This document shows, piece by piece, positions 30,161 to 39,228 of a DNA stretch of 64,000 nt. The stretch covers positions 2,108,001-2,172,000 of the forward strand of contig OX337234.1 of NCBI GenBank assembly GCA_946965045.2, given 5' to 3'. The translations under genes were made by a program, and so were the position numbers. How positions within the stretch are numbered: the stretch's first letter is position 1; each line of letters starts with the position of its first letter. Source of the DNA: Epithemia pelagica. Lineage: Eukaryota; Bacillariophyta; Bacillariophyceae; Surirellales; Surirellaceae. The notes under the pieces are model-generated. The model did no database searches. It was given only the letters and a program-made list of their open reading frames with translations, and was not told the DNA's origin.

Positions 30161-31630
30161 ATGAGCGTGAGCGAAATTGGCAATTATCAGCGTTGGGTGG
30201 ATGGGAAACCATGTTGTGTCAATCACTGCACTTGTGGAGGAATCATTACAACAAACGATGCCTGTGTCATTTTAGCAACTCATGAGGGGAAACGAAAACA
30301 ATTGTTCCAGCAAACGAAGCACAAAAAAGGCAGCAAAAACAAGAAGAATGCATCATCTGCTACTAGTTTAGACCTGGCCCTTGATTGGGTACCCAATGGT
30401 CGTCAAGTCCTGCATCGTTCGTGCTACAATCACATTGTACAAACAGGAGACTTGTATTTTGCTCGTGCCACGGAACGTGCCTTGTTTCAAGCGGCGCAAC
30501 AAACGGTCGAATTCGTCGACGACCCTGCCACCGTACAACAGGCCGCCAGAGACACGGCACACCTCTTTTGGTACGCGGCTGGTAACAGTCATACCATTCC
30601 GCAGGCCACGACAAGCAACATGGAACCGACCACGGATCGGAACATCAAACGATAACGACGACGACGACAATCCTCGCAATCACAGACCGTGTCTCCGTCT
30701 CCCGTGGTTGTGGCATTTACGGGGGCTGGTATTTCCGCCACGGCTGGCATTCCAACCTATCGTGGTACCAATGGACTGGATACCAAACAAGAACTCAAGC
30801 ACAGTGTGACCAATGAGGACTCGGTTGAGGAGAATGAAGAAACCCCGTACACCCAATTGGTACCTACCCTTACGCATGGGGCCTTGGCGAAATTGGAACA
30901 AATGAAGTGGTTGTCTCACATTGCCTCTCAAAACTGCGACAATTTGCATCGCAAAGCTGGTACTAGTCCCGAGTGCCTCTCGGAGCTTCATGGCAACATC
31001 TTTATTGAGTATTGTTCCAAGTGTAAGACAGAATATGAACGTGATTATGAAGTGGATGCATATTCCACGGATTGTCACAAGGAACCATACTACAAAAAAT
31101 GCCGTCATTGTGGCTTTGGTCACTATACCGGACGGTACTGTGCTGTTCCCGGATGTCGCGGCAAACTTCGAGACACAATTGTGAATTTTGGAGACCCCCT
31201 GTTTGACACAACCTTGGGTGGTCTGTCCAAAGCCAGTGGAAGATTCCTGGCCGCCGATATTTGCTTGGCATTGGGCAGTTCCCTTTCTGTCTCACCCGCC
31301 AATGCACTTATTGACTTGCCCCATTTTTTGGTGGTCGTCAATCTTCAACCAACCGACGCGGATGACCAAGCGGATATTCGAGTGTGGGCTGAGACGGATC
31401 AATTTTTTACCTATCTCATGAATGAATTAGCCAAAGGTCCGCCTCTCTCCACATCCAGTCACTTCACTGCCATTCTCCAGAAAAAGCAAAGGGCAACAGG
31501 TGGGGATGCAACCACTTTGTCGTGGCAAGAGCTCAAAGAGTGTATTGAACACAGTCGTGAACAGGAATCTTTGGAAATGGCGCAAGATTGGATCGCGGAA
31601 CGAGGACAACGAAAGCGAAAGAGTCGCTAA
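30161..31630 (+). CDS. Class IV (SIRT6/7-like) sirtuin with N-terminal zinc-finger-like module; one in-frame stop
   Basis: Upstream part 30161-30655 and catalytic part 30656-31630 share one frame, separated only by TAA 30653-30655. The catalytic part has no ATG before its first essential motif, so it depends on the upstream part. Sirtuin motifs: AFTGAGISATAGIPTYRG (NAD binding), SQNCDNLHRKAG, SELHGN (catalytic His), zinc pairs CSKC and CRHCGFG...CAVPGC, KLRDTIVNFGD and LGSSLSVSPA. LRDTIVNFGD points to the SIRT6/SIRT7 class, nuclear NAD-dependent deacylases. The N-terminal module (CCVNHCTCGG ... LHRSCYNH) looks like a treble-clef or PARP-like zinc site. A basic run surrounds the stop (IKR, stop, RRRR), like a nuclear signal. 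Options are a nonsense allele, readthrough, or an intron such as 30533-30685 (GT...AG, 153 bp, frame-keeping but a weak donor). Confidence 0.8.
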
Positions 31631-31746
31631 AGATGTTGCAAACCAAACCGCCTCATGCATGTCGGGTGAGTTGTCGAATCTCCCCTCCTTTCTTCATTTG
31701 TGTTGTGTCAACGATATCCCATGATCATGACTTTGCCTACCTACTA

Positions 31747-32585
31747 CTCCCTCCTGAAAGAAAATAGTGCACGATTATAGAAAAAAAACGATATCTCAAC
31801 GAGCAAACGTCCTTTTTTCCTAAAATTTTTTCCCTAGAAAGCTCTACTCATTAGCTCTATATTGGTGTATTACTTATATGTTCGATTCTTGCAAGGGGAT
31901 GAGATATGACCGTTCAAAAGGCGCCATTTCGAGCTTTGCTTTTCAGTGCCCACCGGTTGAGACTTCTATGGCGCCTATGAACACGTCCTCTTCAGGGCGG
32001 CCCCCCAGGGCATCAAAGTACAAGGCTCTGCGCGAAACAGACAAGGTTCGTATTGTTTCGATGCTCAATTCCATGGTCCCAATCAAGGCACCTTTGGCCA
32101 TGGTTCCATTACTTTTGTTGCTCGAGAGATGCGTCTTGGCAGGTCGACCATAAGTAGGGTTTGGAAAGGCGCGCGCGTCACAAGTGCCACAGGCATAATT
32201 CACTCGCCTGAATTTTCGAGGAAGTTGAGCGCGCGTGGTCGACGGCCTAAGTTTTCACCTTCCACGATTAGATCGAGAGTAAAAGCCCTTCCGTTGATGG
32301 CACGGACCACAAGGCAAAATCTCTCCCTCGCGTTGAAGGTTTCTCACACTACGGTGAACTTGTTTTTCTCGCGTTAGGACACGCCGGGTTGTAGGAACTG
32401 AAGCCATGGGGATCAACCCGGGGGGCACGTGTCCCTGGTTTATGTTCATCTACGAAATCAGGGTGGAGTTCGACTCCGAATGAGCCAGCCGTCCTCCTGT
32501 AGGTTTGTACCAGAGCCTACGAGAGTTTTTAACGCGACTAAAATAACCAAAAAAAAATCGTGCACTATTTTCTTTCAGGAGGGAG
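31747..32585 (+). mobile_element. Mariner/Tc1-like DNA transposon, decayed, 839 bp
   Basis: Perfect 30-bp terminal inverted repeats start CTCCCTCCTGAAAGAAAATA and end TAGTGCACGATT (31747-31776 and 32556-32585). The dinucleotide TA flanks both sides (31745-31746 and 32586-32587). CTCCCTCC ends and TA duplication are typical of plant-type mariner and Stowaway elements. The interior holds a transposase remnant but is too short for a whole transposase. Confidence 0.9.
31990..32377 (+). pseudogene. Mariner transposase N-terminal (helix-turn-helix) remnant
   Basis: Two frames together give the N-terminal DNA-binding part of a plant-type mariner transposase. The first half includes LRETDKVRIVSMLNSM, the middle reads REMRLGRSTISRVWKGA, and the second half includes RGRRPKFSPSTIRSRVKALP and NLSLALKVSHTTVNLFF, a second HTH. 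A frame change near 32080 splits it, and no DDE/D catalytic domain follows before the right inverted repeat. It cannot make an active enzyme. Confidence 0.75.
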
Positions 32586-33020
32586 TAGACGACTACCTAT
32601 GCGATACATTAGGCTTCCATTTGACGTACTATACTCCTAGGAGTACCTAGGACAAGTTGGCGGGAGTAGGAGTACTTAGAGTACGACAGCATGGATAGGT
32701 AGCAATGATAGCATGGCGTCGTCTGCACTCCATCCGATCAATTCCATCTGGAAAGACGTCATTTGCCATTATTTGTGTCTGAACGAACGAAAAGACAGAA
32801 AACGACACAACAAATGTCAAGAACATCTGAATGACGGCATTGGAAATTTTTTGACATCGAGATGAAAGATGAAAGAGTTGATGCCAATAGATCTACAAAC
32901 TCTAAGTTGATGGGGAGACGGTGCACATGAGCGGAAACCGCAAGAACCATCATAACAATTACAGTCGGAAGTAACAGCACAAAGAAGAAAGTTTGGGGTG
33001 ATCCATAACGATACACGAGG

Positions 33021-33407
33021 ATGGATAGGGACAGCGATGAAGAAAGCCGCCATGTGATTAGTAGTGACGATTCGAACAGTCTCCGAGAGGGGCGTCATTA
33101 TTACCCGTTGAATCATGGAGCTGTCAAGTCTGTTGAGGGCTGGAACGTCTTTGTTCGAGGGTTGAACGAAGGCACTGGCGAAGATGACATTCTGGACGCC
33201 TTCTCCAGGTTTGGCCGCATTCAGATTGTCCGGCTGAATCGCGACAGAAGAACTGGAGCGGCCCGATGCGCGGTGGTCGAATTCCTCAATCATCGAGAAG
33301 CTCAGGATGCAATCAATTCATTACATGGAAGCTCCCTTCTCAATCGTAGAATAGAGGTCCATTGGGCATTTGTCAAACCCACCTCTCTCTGTACTGCGAC
33401 AGCATAA
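33021..33407 (+). CDS. Y14/RBM8A-like RNA-binding protein (exon junction complex)
   Basis: 128 aa with one RRM. SVEGWNVFVRGLNEGT opens the RRM and matches the SVEGW-FV-G signature of Y14. RNP1 is replaced by a degenerate CAVVEF, as in Y14, whose RRM binds Mago rather than RNA. The closing RRIEVHWAFVKP resembles the Y14 VDWCFVR end. The N-terminal 38 residues are acidic and Ser-rich, as in Y14. Expected role: with Mago and eIF4A-III it forms the exon junction complex on spliced mRNA. ATG 33021; single exon. A divergent RRM protein of another family is possible but less likely. Confidence 0.8.
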   Translation: MDRDSDEESRHVISSDDSNSLREGRHYYPLNHGAVKSVEGWNVFVRGLNEGTGEDDILDAFSRFGRIQIVRLNRDRRTGAARCAVVEFLNHREAQDAINSLHGSSLLNRRIEVHWAFVKPTSLCTATA

Positions 33408-33696
33408 ATTGATGACAAAAGACAAGCATGTCCCTCCCTTTGAGGATATCCGGTACCAAACTACCGAGAATGAGTCCCTTGTGTACAAATCGCTGCGCAG
33501 CCTACAGCCATACACCTTGTCGTCAACTCATGATATAGACCAAACGAATGGCGTTAATGAACATAAAAGAATGGTCTACAGCGCTAGTCGCTGTCTGTAA
33601 GAATACCAACGCAATGTATAATTCAGACTTGTTGCTTCGTTCAGTTCTATTGTCAAAAATACATGTAGATGTTCTGCCTCTGTCTCTCCCTTCCCC

Positions 33697-34319
33697 TCAT
33701 GACGAAGAAGCACTGACTGCCGAGAGGACGGCTGGGGCGTTCACGTCGGAAAACGCTTCAATTTGAATGATTTTGAAGTCGTCATTGATTGTTACAAGGA
33801 AAGAGGCGTCGCAGTAGACATCTCCATTGTTGTTGATACGAACTGTTTCCATAATAAATGATTTGCCCAAGACACCACAACATTCCGACACACTTTGTTT
33901 GTAATTTTGCGATGCCATGTCTTTTTGAATGGTTGCCTCGAATTCATCCCACGTCATGGTTGTTTCACTGGTTTGTTTCTCGTTCAAGTCACCGACTGTA
34001 AAGGTTACTTCGTTCCCTTCTGCATCTTGTACAACGACTTGAACAGGTTCTGCGTCAACGAATCATCTGAATGTTTCACAAGAAAGAGCCCCGACAGAGA
34101 AGAACTAGAGCATGAGTAGTTGTCTTGGACCCACAACGCGAAAGGATCCTGATTGTACTCCATGATGCCAATGCCATTCCATTGACTAGGATCCTGGTAC
34201 GAAAGGACTTACTCTCGGAACGAGGACAGATCACCCTCCGACACACCTTTTGTCAGTGCCGGTCCATAGGCTTCGGCGATCTCTTTGCATTTTGCAACTC
34301 TTTCGGCTGCAATAGTCAT
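33697..34319 (-). CDS. Small NTF2/SnoaL-like fold protein, two exons, exon junction uncertain
   Basis: Exon 1 starts at ATG 34319 (MTIAAERVAKCKEIAEAYGP) and ends at 34213 before a good donor GTAAGT. Exon 2 lies within about 34062-33697 and reads PVQVVVQDAEGNEVTF ... MTWDEFEATIQ ... DFKIIQIEAFSD, a curved-sheet pattern typical of the NTF2-like/SnoaL superfamily. Adding exon 1 gives the expected N-terminal helix. The problem is the junction: the natural acceptor (TTCAG, ending near 34069) would place a TGA (34063-34065) in frame, and the AGs downstream in exon 2 have the wrong phase. So either splicing is unusual, another donor is used, or the copy carries a nonsense codon. Function unknown. 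Confidence 0.5.
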
Positions 34320-34678
34320 TATGTAATATGAGAAAGACGACAGACAATAGAAGCAAGGTCGACAATGGTGGTTGTTGAGGCAGACAGCGAGAATGCAAAA
34401 GAGTGAATCTTGGAGGCGAAGAAAAGATACTGTCACAACAAATTTGGCCATGTCATCCGTCTCAAACGGACTACCTATCGCTACGACTGTTAATACGAAT
34501 TGGTTGGATATTGAATTTTAAAGATTATCGCGCTGAGAAATCCGAAGAACGTTGTTCCATATCTTTTCGTTGGTGGCAATTGGCATTGTTGGTTGACAAA
34601 CACAAATGAGTAACTAACACTCGAGCAGCTCGTCAAGACCAGCAGCAAGGTGAAACGAGACAACAGAAGAAAGCCAAA
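34320..34678. other. Divergent intergenic region
   Basis: Upstream space between the NTF2-like gene (-) and the nuclease-kinase locus (+). Nothing specific is recognised. Confidence 0.4.
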
Positions 34679-34831
34679 ATGAAGCATCCAAAGGAGTTTA
34701 CCGTGGAGGAAGTGGGATTGTGGTTGTTGGCCATTGGTCTCGGATCCAAAATTGAAGCCTTTGCGGCCAGTGCAGTGGATGGTGCCCGGACGACGACAAG
34801 CAGTATTTTCGACGAGAGGAGGATCGCTTGA
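34679..34831 (+). pseudogene. Truncated SAM-domain reading frame preceding the nuclease-kinase gene
   Basis: A 50-codon frame from ATG 34679 that reads FTVEEVGLWLLAIGLGSKIE and then AFAASAVDG, the first half of a SAM (sterile alpha motif) domain. It ends in a different frame from the gene at 34831, whose own frame is open and coding-like upstream (DDKQYFRREEDR, about 34789-34828). A frameshift near 34781-34790 or an unrecognised intron would join the two. The nuclease-kinase may therefore once have begun with a SAM domain. Confidence 0.5.
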
Positions 34832-36189
34832 TGCAAAAGGAAGATCTCTTGCGGCAAACGGAATTGTTACTTATGCAGGAGCGACTATCTTTGTATGTAC
34901 CAGAGAAAGAAACTTCTGAACTGCAACAAGTTGATGCACGTAAAATGCTGAAAGAAGTGCATCAATTCATCGTCAAACGAGATCGGGCCACGCCGCAGAA
35001 ACCCCCAGCTATCCACGGGAAGGACGAGTTGCTTCGTCTTGGCCGGGAAGGCAAAGTGAAGACCTTCACATCTGTCGACGGCGAATTACCTATCTTGTCC
35101 GCAGATGAGAACACGAAGCTCTCAAAACTTGAGGAGGAACACCGCGTTGTAGCGTTCATTACGCCTCACTTGCAAAGGATTTTCGGGCAAAATGATGACG
35201 AATCAACTACTGTTGTCGTAAATTCGGAAGAGAACAAGTGGCTCCGAACGTCTGATGACTGCACTTTCAACCAGAAACCCGATCTGTTTGTCTGTCACAG
35301 AGCTATCTACCAGAAGCGCCAGCCATTCAATACTGGCGACCAGATTCTTCTAGGAATGCGGAGAGCAAGAGATGTTTTTGGGGTGTTGGCCAACTGGAAG
35401 CTTCGTCGCTTTCTTTACGTTGTTTGCGAAGCAAAGATGGAGATTGACAACGCAGGTTTAGGGGAAACCATCAACTATGGCTCCCACATTTGTTTAGATG
35501 AAGATGGGCCGGTGACGGTTCGTTTGATTCTATTCGACCGGAATGAATTCTGGCTCGTTGAATGCGTGAAAGGAGTAGCATCCTCCATTGAGAAATGCGA
35601 TTGGTCGCAGTGTGGGTCTGCTTCTCTGATGCGTAATTTTGAGCTACGTGATCCGCTGATCGAGGCCCTGGATGATGCCTGCAAAGCGTTTCGCCTTACT
35701 GTCGATGAGAATAGCTTTCTTGGACAGGGTGCGTTTGGGGTTGTGTTTCGAGTCAAGAATCAGGAGGGGAAACTTTTCGCCATGAAGATTGTTTCGGATG
35801 AAGGTAATCACGTGCAACAACTCAAGATACAGGCGGAGGTTACCAATCGAGCGAAAACCATATGTCCTCAGTACATTGTTGGCATTGAAAGCAATGGTTT
35901 TCTGCATTATGAGAACAAGGCTGGCGTACTACTTCAGTCAGACGTCGGTCGTCATTATTCTACGCTTTCAAAAACCGATATCATTCAGGCATTGGAGGCT
36001 CTTCATTCGAAGAACATTTTGCACGGTGACTGTCGAGTGGAAAACATTGTGAATGTAAACGGAAATGCGCGATGGATTGATATGAGAGCAGGCCGTCTTT
36101 TCGAATCCATGGACATTTCCGAAGACAAAGAACAGGAGAAGAGGGAGTTGTTAGAATCCATCCAGCGTGTTTTCTCGTCTAGTGAATAG
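34831..36189 (+). CDS. PD-(D/E)XK nuclease plus protein-kinase fusion, CR (Crinkler) effector-like
   Basis: 452 aa from ATG 34831. Residues 1-50 form a charged coiled coil. Residues about 140-245 read as a restriction-endonuclease fold: KPDLFV (Asp 151), YVVCEAKMEI (Glu 200, Lys 202) and GLGETINYG. Residues about 295-452 read as a short kinase: LGQGAFGVVFRV glycine loop, FAMK (Lys 319), HGDCRVENI replacing HRDxxxxN, and WIDMRAG in place of DFG. The C-lobe is cut short. This REase-then-kinase order is known from CR effectors of oomycetes, chytrids and other eukaryotes, with proposed roles in conflict between genomes or against hosts and transposons. No secretion signal is seen, so intracellular action is more likely. 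All key residues appear present. Assignment is by motif, not by alignment. Confidence 0.75.
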   Translation: MQKEDLLRQTELLLMQERLSLYVPEKETSELQQVDARKMLKEVHQFIVKRDRATPQKPPAIHGKDELLRLGREGKVKTFTSVDGELPILSADENTKLSKLEEEHRVVAFITPHLQRIFGQNDDESTTVVVNSEENKWLRTSDDCTFNQKPDLFVCHRAIYQKRQPFNTGDQILLGMRRARDVFGVLANWKLRRFLYVVCEAKMEIDNAGLGETINYGSHICLDEDGPVTVRLILFDRNEFWLVECVKGVASSIEKCDWSQCGSASLMRNFELRDPLIEALDDACKAFRLTVDENSFLGQGAFGVVFRVKNQEGKLFAMKIVSDEGNHVQQLKIQAEVTNRAKTICPQYIVGIESNGFLHYENKAGVLLQSDVGRHYSTLSKTDIIQALEALHSKNILHGDCRVENIVNVNGNARWIDMRAGRLFESMDISEDKEQEKRELLESIQRVFSSSE

Positions 36190-37147
36190 ATACTACACTT
36201 TCTTGACCTCTGGGCGGGAACTTGTCAGACTGGGGGTTGCTGCGTAGTACACCTTGGAAACAACAACCATCTCATTCCTGTGCTTCATGTCCTTCTATCC
36301 AAAACACCCAACAGCCAATCAACGAAAAGAAACGTATTCATTCCACAAGGCAGGCCAACGTTGTTGAGGCAAAATTCACCAAGGGCTGGTACTTTTTTCT
36401 TCTGGCTGGCGTGGACCGGGCTTAATGCACCAGTTTCGAGAAAGGCTCTTGTTACTATGCCATAGTTGTGAAAATGTGTTTTCTGTTCTTTGTCGTGTAT
36501 AAACAGTTTCTTTTTGGAACTCGGCATCCTCCTCCCAAAGACTCAGTGTTTCTATCGTATGGCGTATCGGTCTGTTTCGACGTGAGGAGTCCATTCGTTG
36601 CGGATAACACAAGTCATGATGACACTATCACAACTTGTGCTGCGATTGTTTCCGAGTTCACTTATCATCGAGCAGTCCTGCTCACCCGACCGAACAATTC
36701 TCAAGAGAGAGTGCATGGACACCTGCAGGCTGGAATTCCGAAATCATGTTCAAGAGATCGTAAAATGAACAAGCCAAACCACAACCAAACGCATTCCTGG
36801 TGCAGTGCGCCACCAGGCCATGAGCAGAATCCTCATTCCCGATGCAGTGCACCATCCGTCCGATCAAGGGGGTTGTAGTGTGGTGTTGTGTGTTTGTCCA
36901 GTCTCTCTACTATATAACCACCGAGCCACCACCATTCTTTCATTCCCGATACAGTGCGCGTGTCGTTTCGTGTTGGTCCAGTCTCTCTACTACAAGAACC
37001 ACCGAGCCACGACCACCATTTCATTCCTGGTGCAGTGCGCTACCCGGCCGTGACGAAAGGGGTTGTTGCTGTTGTTGTAGAATTTGGTTCTTCTTCTTCT
37101 TCTTTATACACACACACACAAGTCTCCTCTATAGGTTGCTCTAGTAT
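36190..37147. other. Convergent intergenic region with degenerate tandem repeats
   Basis: 958 bp between the nuclease-kinase gene (+) and the glycosyltransferase gene (-). It includes the repeats at 36785-37050 and a CA microsatellite at about 37107-37122. No gene is recognised. Confidence 0.5.
36785..37050. repeat. Degenerate tandem repeats
   Basis: The segment CATTCCCGATGCAGTGC recurs with changes near 36791, 36833, 36943 and 37022. TCCAGTCTCTCTACTA followed by ACCACCGAGCCAC occurs twice, near 36898 and 36977. Copies are 40 to 110 bp apart, so the array is irregular. It lies in the 3' flank of the glycosyltransferase gene. Confidence 0.6.
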
Positions 37148-38650
37148 CTAACTCTCGCGGAGGGTATTGCGGTTGCAAAGTTGCTTGGCTTGGTCCGTTT
37201 GCGTTTTGCACAACAGGGATTGTGGATCCACAGCGAGAAACTCCTGACATTGTTGCAGTGTTACCTCCCATTTCCGTACTGTGCGTTCTACTTCCATCTT
37301 GTTGTTTTCGTGAGTGCTATTTCCTTTGTTGCTTCCTCTCTTTTCGACACAATTTGTTCGGAATTTAAAGGGGTGGTCCCAAAACTGATTGTCTTCCGGT
37401 GACAGCATAATGAGTTGAACAGCACGCTTTTGGTGAAAATAAATCATGGACGAAATGTCATGATCCTCGGCTTCTCCCTCTGCATACAACATGTGAGTTG
37501 GATTGGCCAATTGCTCCACCACGGTCTGCACCAAGTCGGTCGAAAGGATATAGAGTTGCCCCGCCATGAACAAGTGCAAAATGGCATGCATGTCTTGGGG
37601 GAGAAAGGAAGAGTATCGCTCCACCATGCTCTCGTGCAAATGACGATCTTCCTCGGAATACATGTACAAACTTTTGCGTCCTCTCCAGTTGTGGCCCCAC
37701 CAAAGTTTGTCCATGACCTTTCCGGCATAAATTGCACGGTTGTATGGTGCGGGTGGGAGCTTTTGAGCAGCAAAGTCAAAGTATCGTCGGACGTTGATCA
37801 CTGAGTCGGAATCACATTTTGCGACATAATCCAATCCTAGTCTGTCGGCTAGACTATGAGCATAGTAAAACCAAGAGGGAGTCTTGCCGTGATTCATGTT
37901 TTCGGCAATATTGAGGAACGTCATATCCTGACGTGCGAAGTCCATGGGAAAGGACCCAGTCCAATTGGAACTCTCGCCCGTATGAAACGTCAATCGAACG
38001 GGTGCGAGCAAATTTTGAGTTCGATTCACTGCAACGGCAGATTGTGTGGCAATTCTGAGCGGCACCCCGTTTCTCGATGACATGATGGGATTTGTTTCAT
38101 TGGCGGCACTCTGGTTGCCACCGAGGACAAAGGTGTAGACAAGCTCGCACTCCGGTCCCTGCAACGCCTTGTCAAGAGAGCACACCCGAGAATTTTCAAA
38201 TTTGCGAAACATTTGAAAAAGCTTGCGGTAGTGCATGCGAGCCTTGAGTTCTCCTCGCTTTGCTGCTGTAAAAATGCCCAACAAAACTTTTGGTGGAGGA
38301 GTGATCCCAGTTGTTGCAATGGGTTCGGATGTTTCAGCCCTGTGCATCATAACGGGTGGTTTGTCTTTTGAAAAGGAAGAATCCAATGTATCTCTGTGAT
38401 ATCCTCCTTTTCTAGACAAAAGTCGGTATGGTTCGCCTCGATCATTCTTCTTGTCCGTGGTCAGAATGTGGGACAGAAACAACGACCGAAGGGCAAATAA
38501 GACCACCAAAGAAAAGAATGCCGATTCACGATTTAAAATACATTTCTTGCCTCGTCGTATCTTTTTGTCGATGGAGCTACCAATGGATGGTATCGAAGGA
38601 GCCGAGATACAGAACACATGAGAGCTATCCCCATTCAAGTCCATCATCAT
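37148..38650 (-). CDS. GT31-like (beta-1,3-galactosyl/N-acetylglucosaminyl) glycosyltransferase, type II membrane protein
   Basis: 500 aa from ATG 38650 (two more ATGs follow at once) to TAG 37148. A short basic cytoplasmic tail and one transmembrane helix (SAFFSLVVLFALRSLFLSHI) give the type II topology of Golgi glycosyltransferases. The lumenal part has KVLLGIFTAAKRGELKARM (start of GT31 domain), DMTFLNIAENMNHGKT, then LDYVAKCDSDSVINVRRYFD, where CDSDS is the DxD metal/UDP-sugar site, and AGQLYILSTDLV and GEAEDHDISSMI (the ED-V-like motif). Several NxT/S glycosylation sites are present. Donor and acceptor sugars cannot be told. Its upstream region is occupied from 38902 by a retroelement. 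Confidence 0.85.
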   Translation of the reverse strand: MMMDLNGDSSHVFCISAPSIPSIGSSIDKKIRRGKKCILNRESAFFSLVVLFALRSLFLSHILTTDKKNDRGEPYRLLSRKGGYHRDTLDSSFSKDKPPVMMHRAETSEPIATTGITPPPKVLLGIFTAAKRGELKARMHYRKLFQMFRKFENSRVCSLDKALQGPECELVYTFVLGGNQSAANETNPIMSSRNGVPLRIATQSAVAVNRTQNLLAPVRLTFHTGESSNWTGSFPMDFARQDMTFLNIAENMNHGKTPSWFYYAHSLADRLGLDYVAKCDSDSVINVRRYFDFAAQKLPPAPYNRAIYAGKVMDKLWWGHNWRGRKSLYMYSEEDRHLHESMVERYSSFLPQDMHAILHLFMAGQLYILSTDLVQTVVEQLANPTHMLYAEGEAEDHDISSMIYFHQKRAVQLIMLSPEDNQFWDHPFKFRTNCVEKRGSNKGNSTHENNKMEVERTVRKWEVTLQQCQEFLAVDPQSLLCKTQTDQAKQLCNRNTLRES

Positions 38651-38901
38651 TAGATTTTGGATTCGTGGTGGTGCACAACTAGACAAAGACTGCCATTGGT
38701 ACCACAATCGATTAGTTGGAAGAAACTTTGTTGTCGGTTGAGGCTGTCTATTTTCGGGAAAAAATGAGAAAACAAAGCAAATTGTGCGCGCCGGCTGATC
38801 ACACCACAAATGGCACTACCCTTACTACACTACTCAACGGAGTAGTTTTCTGGGAATAGTCAATTTCAAATTTCAACAGCTATTATTCATTGTGAGCGAA
38901 G

Positions 38902-38974
38902 AAAAAAAAAGGTACAGTCTATTTTAACGCTGCCGCGCGGACCCGCTAGGGTGCCGTCGACCGACGCGCCCGGC
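38902..38974 (+). repeat. Left terminal inverted repeat of the LINE-like element
   Basis: 73 bp, nine A then GGTACAGTCTATTTTAACGC, continuing through GCTAGGGTGCCGTCGACC. Its inner edge abuts a perfect hairpin, GCCTAG AAAA CTAGGC (38973-38988). It matches the reverse complement of 47414-47486 at 68 of 73 positions by eye. Confidence 0.88.
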
Positions 38975-39228
38975 CTAGAAAACTAGGCGAGGACTAACAG
39001 TACTTTGGGGTGAGCGATAGGAAATCGAGTATCCTTAGTCGCGTTAGAGGCCACTCAGTCGCCTGTGTGGTTGTGGGGAATTAATTTCGTGGAGAGACGA
39101 AATTGAAAGGCGTAGTGTCTCGCGTTATCTGTCCGATAGTTTCTGGTTTCTCGTATATTACCGCGCTAGTTTTCACCAGAAAGTAACCTGAAAGTACTCT
39201 CGTCATTGGTGAGCGAACCACGTCGACC
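38975..39228 (+). other. 5' untranslated region of the LINE-like element
   Basis: 254 bp from the inverted repeat to the ORF1 ATG. It includes TGTGGTTGTGGGGAATT (39066-39082), which recurs in the same orientation just outside the right inverted repeat (47486-47502). Confidence 0.5.

Noticed and set aside
32129-32377. A working mariner transposase
   Set aside because: Only the DNA-binding part remains, with a frame change, and no room for the DDE/D domain before the right inverted repeat.
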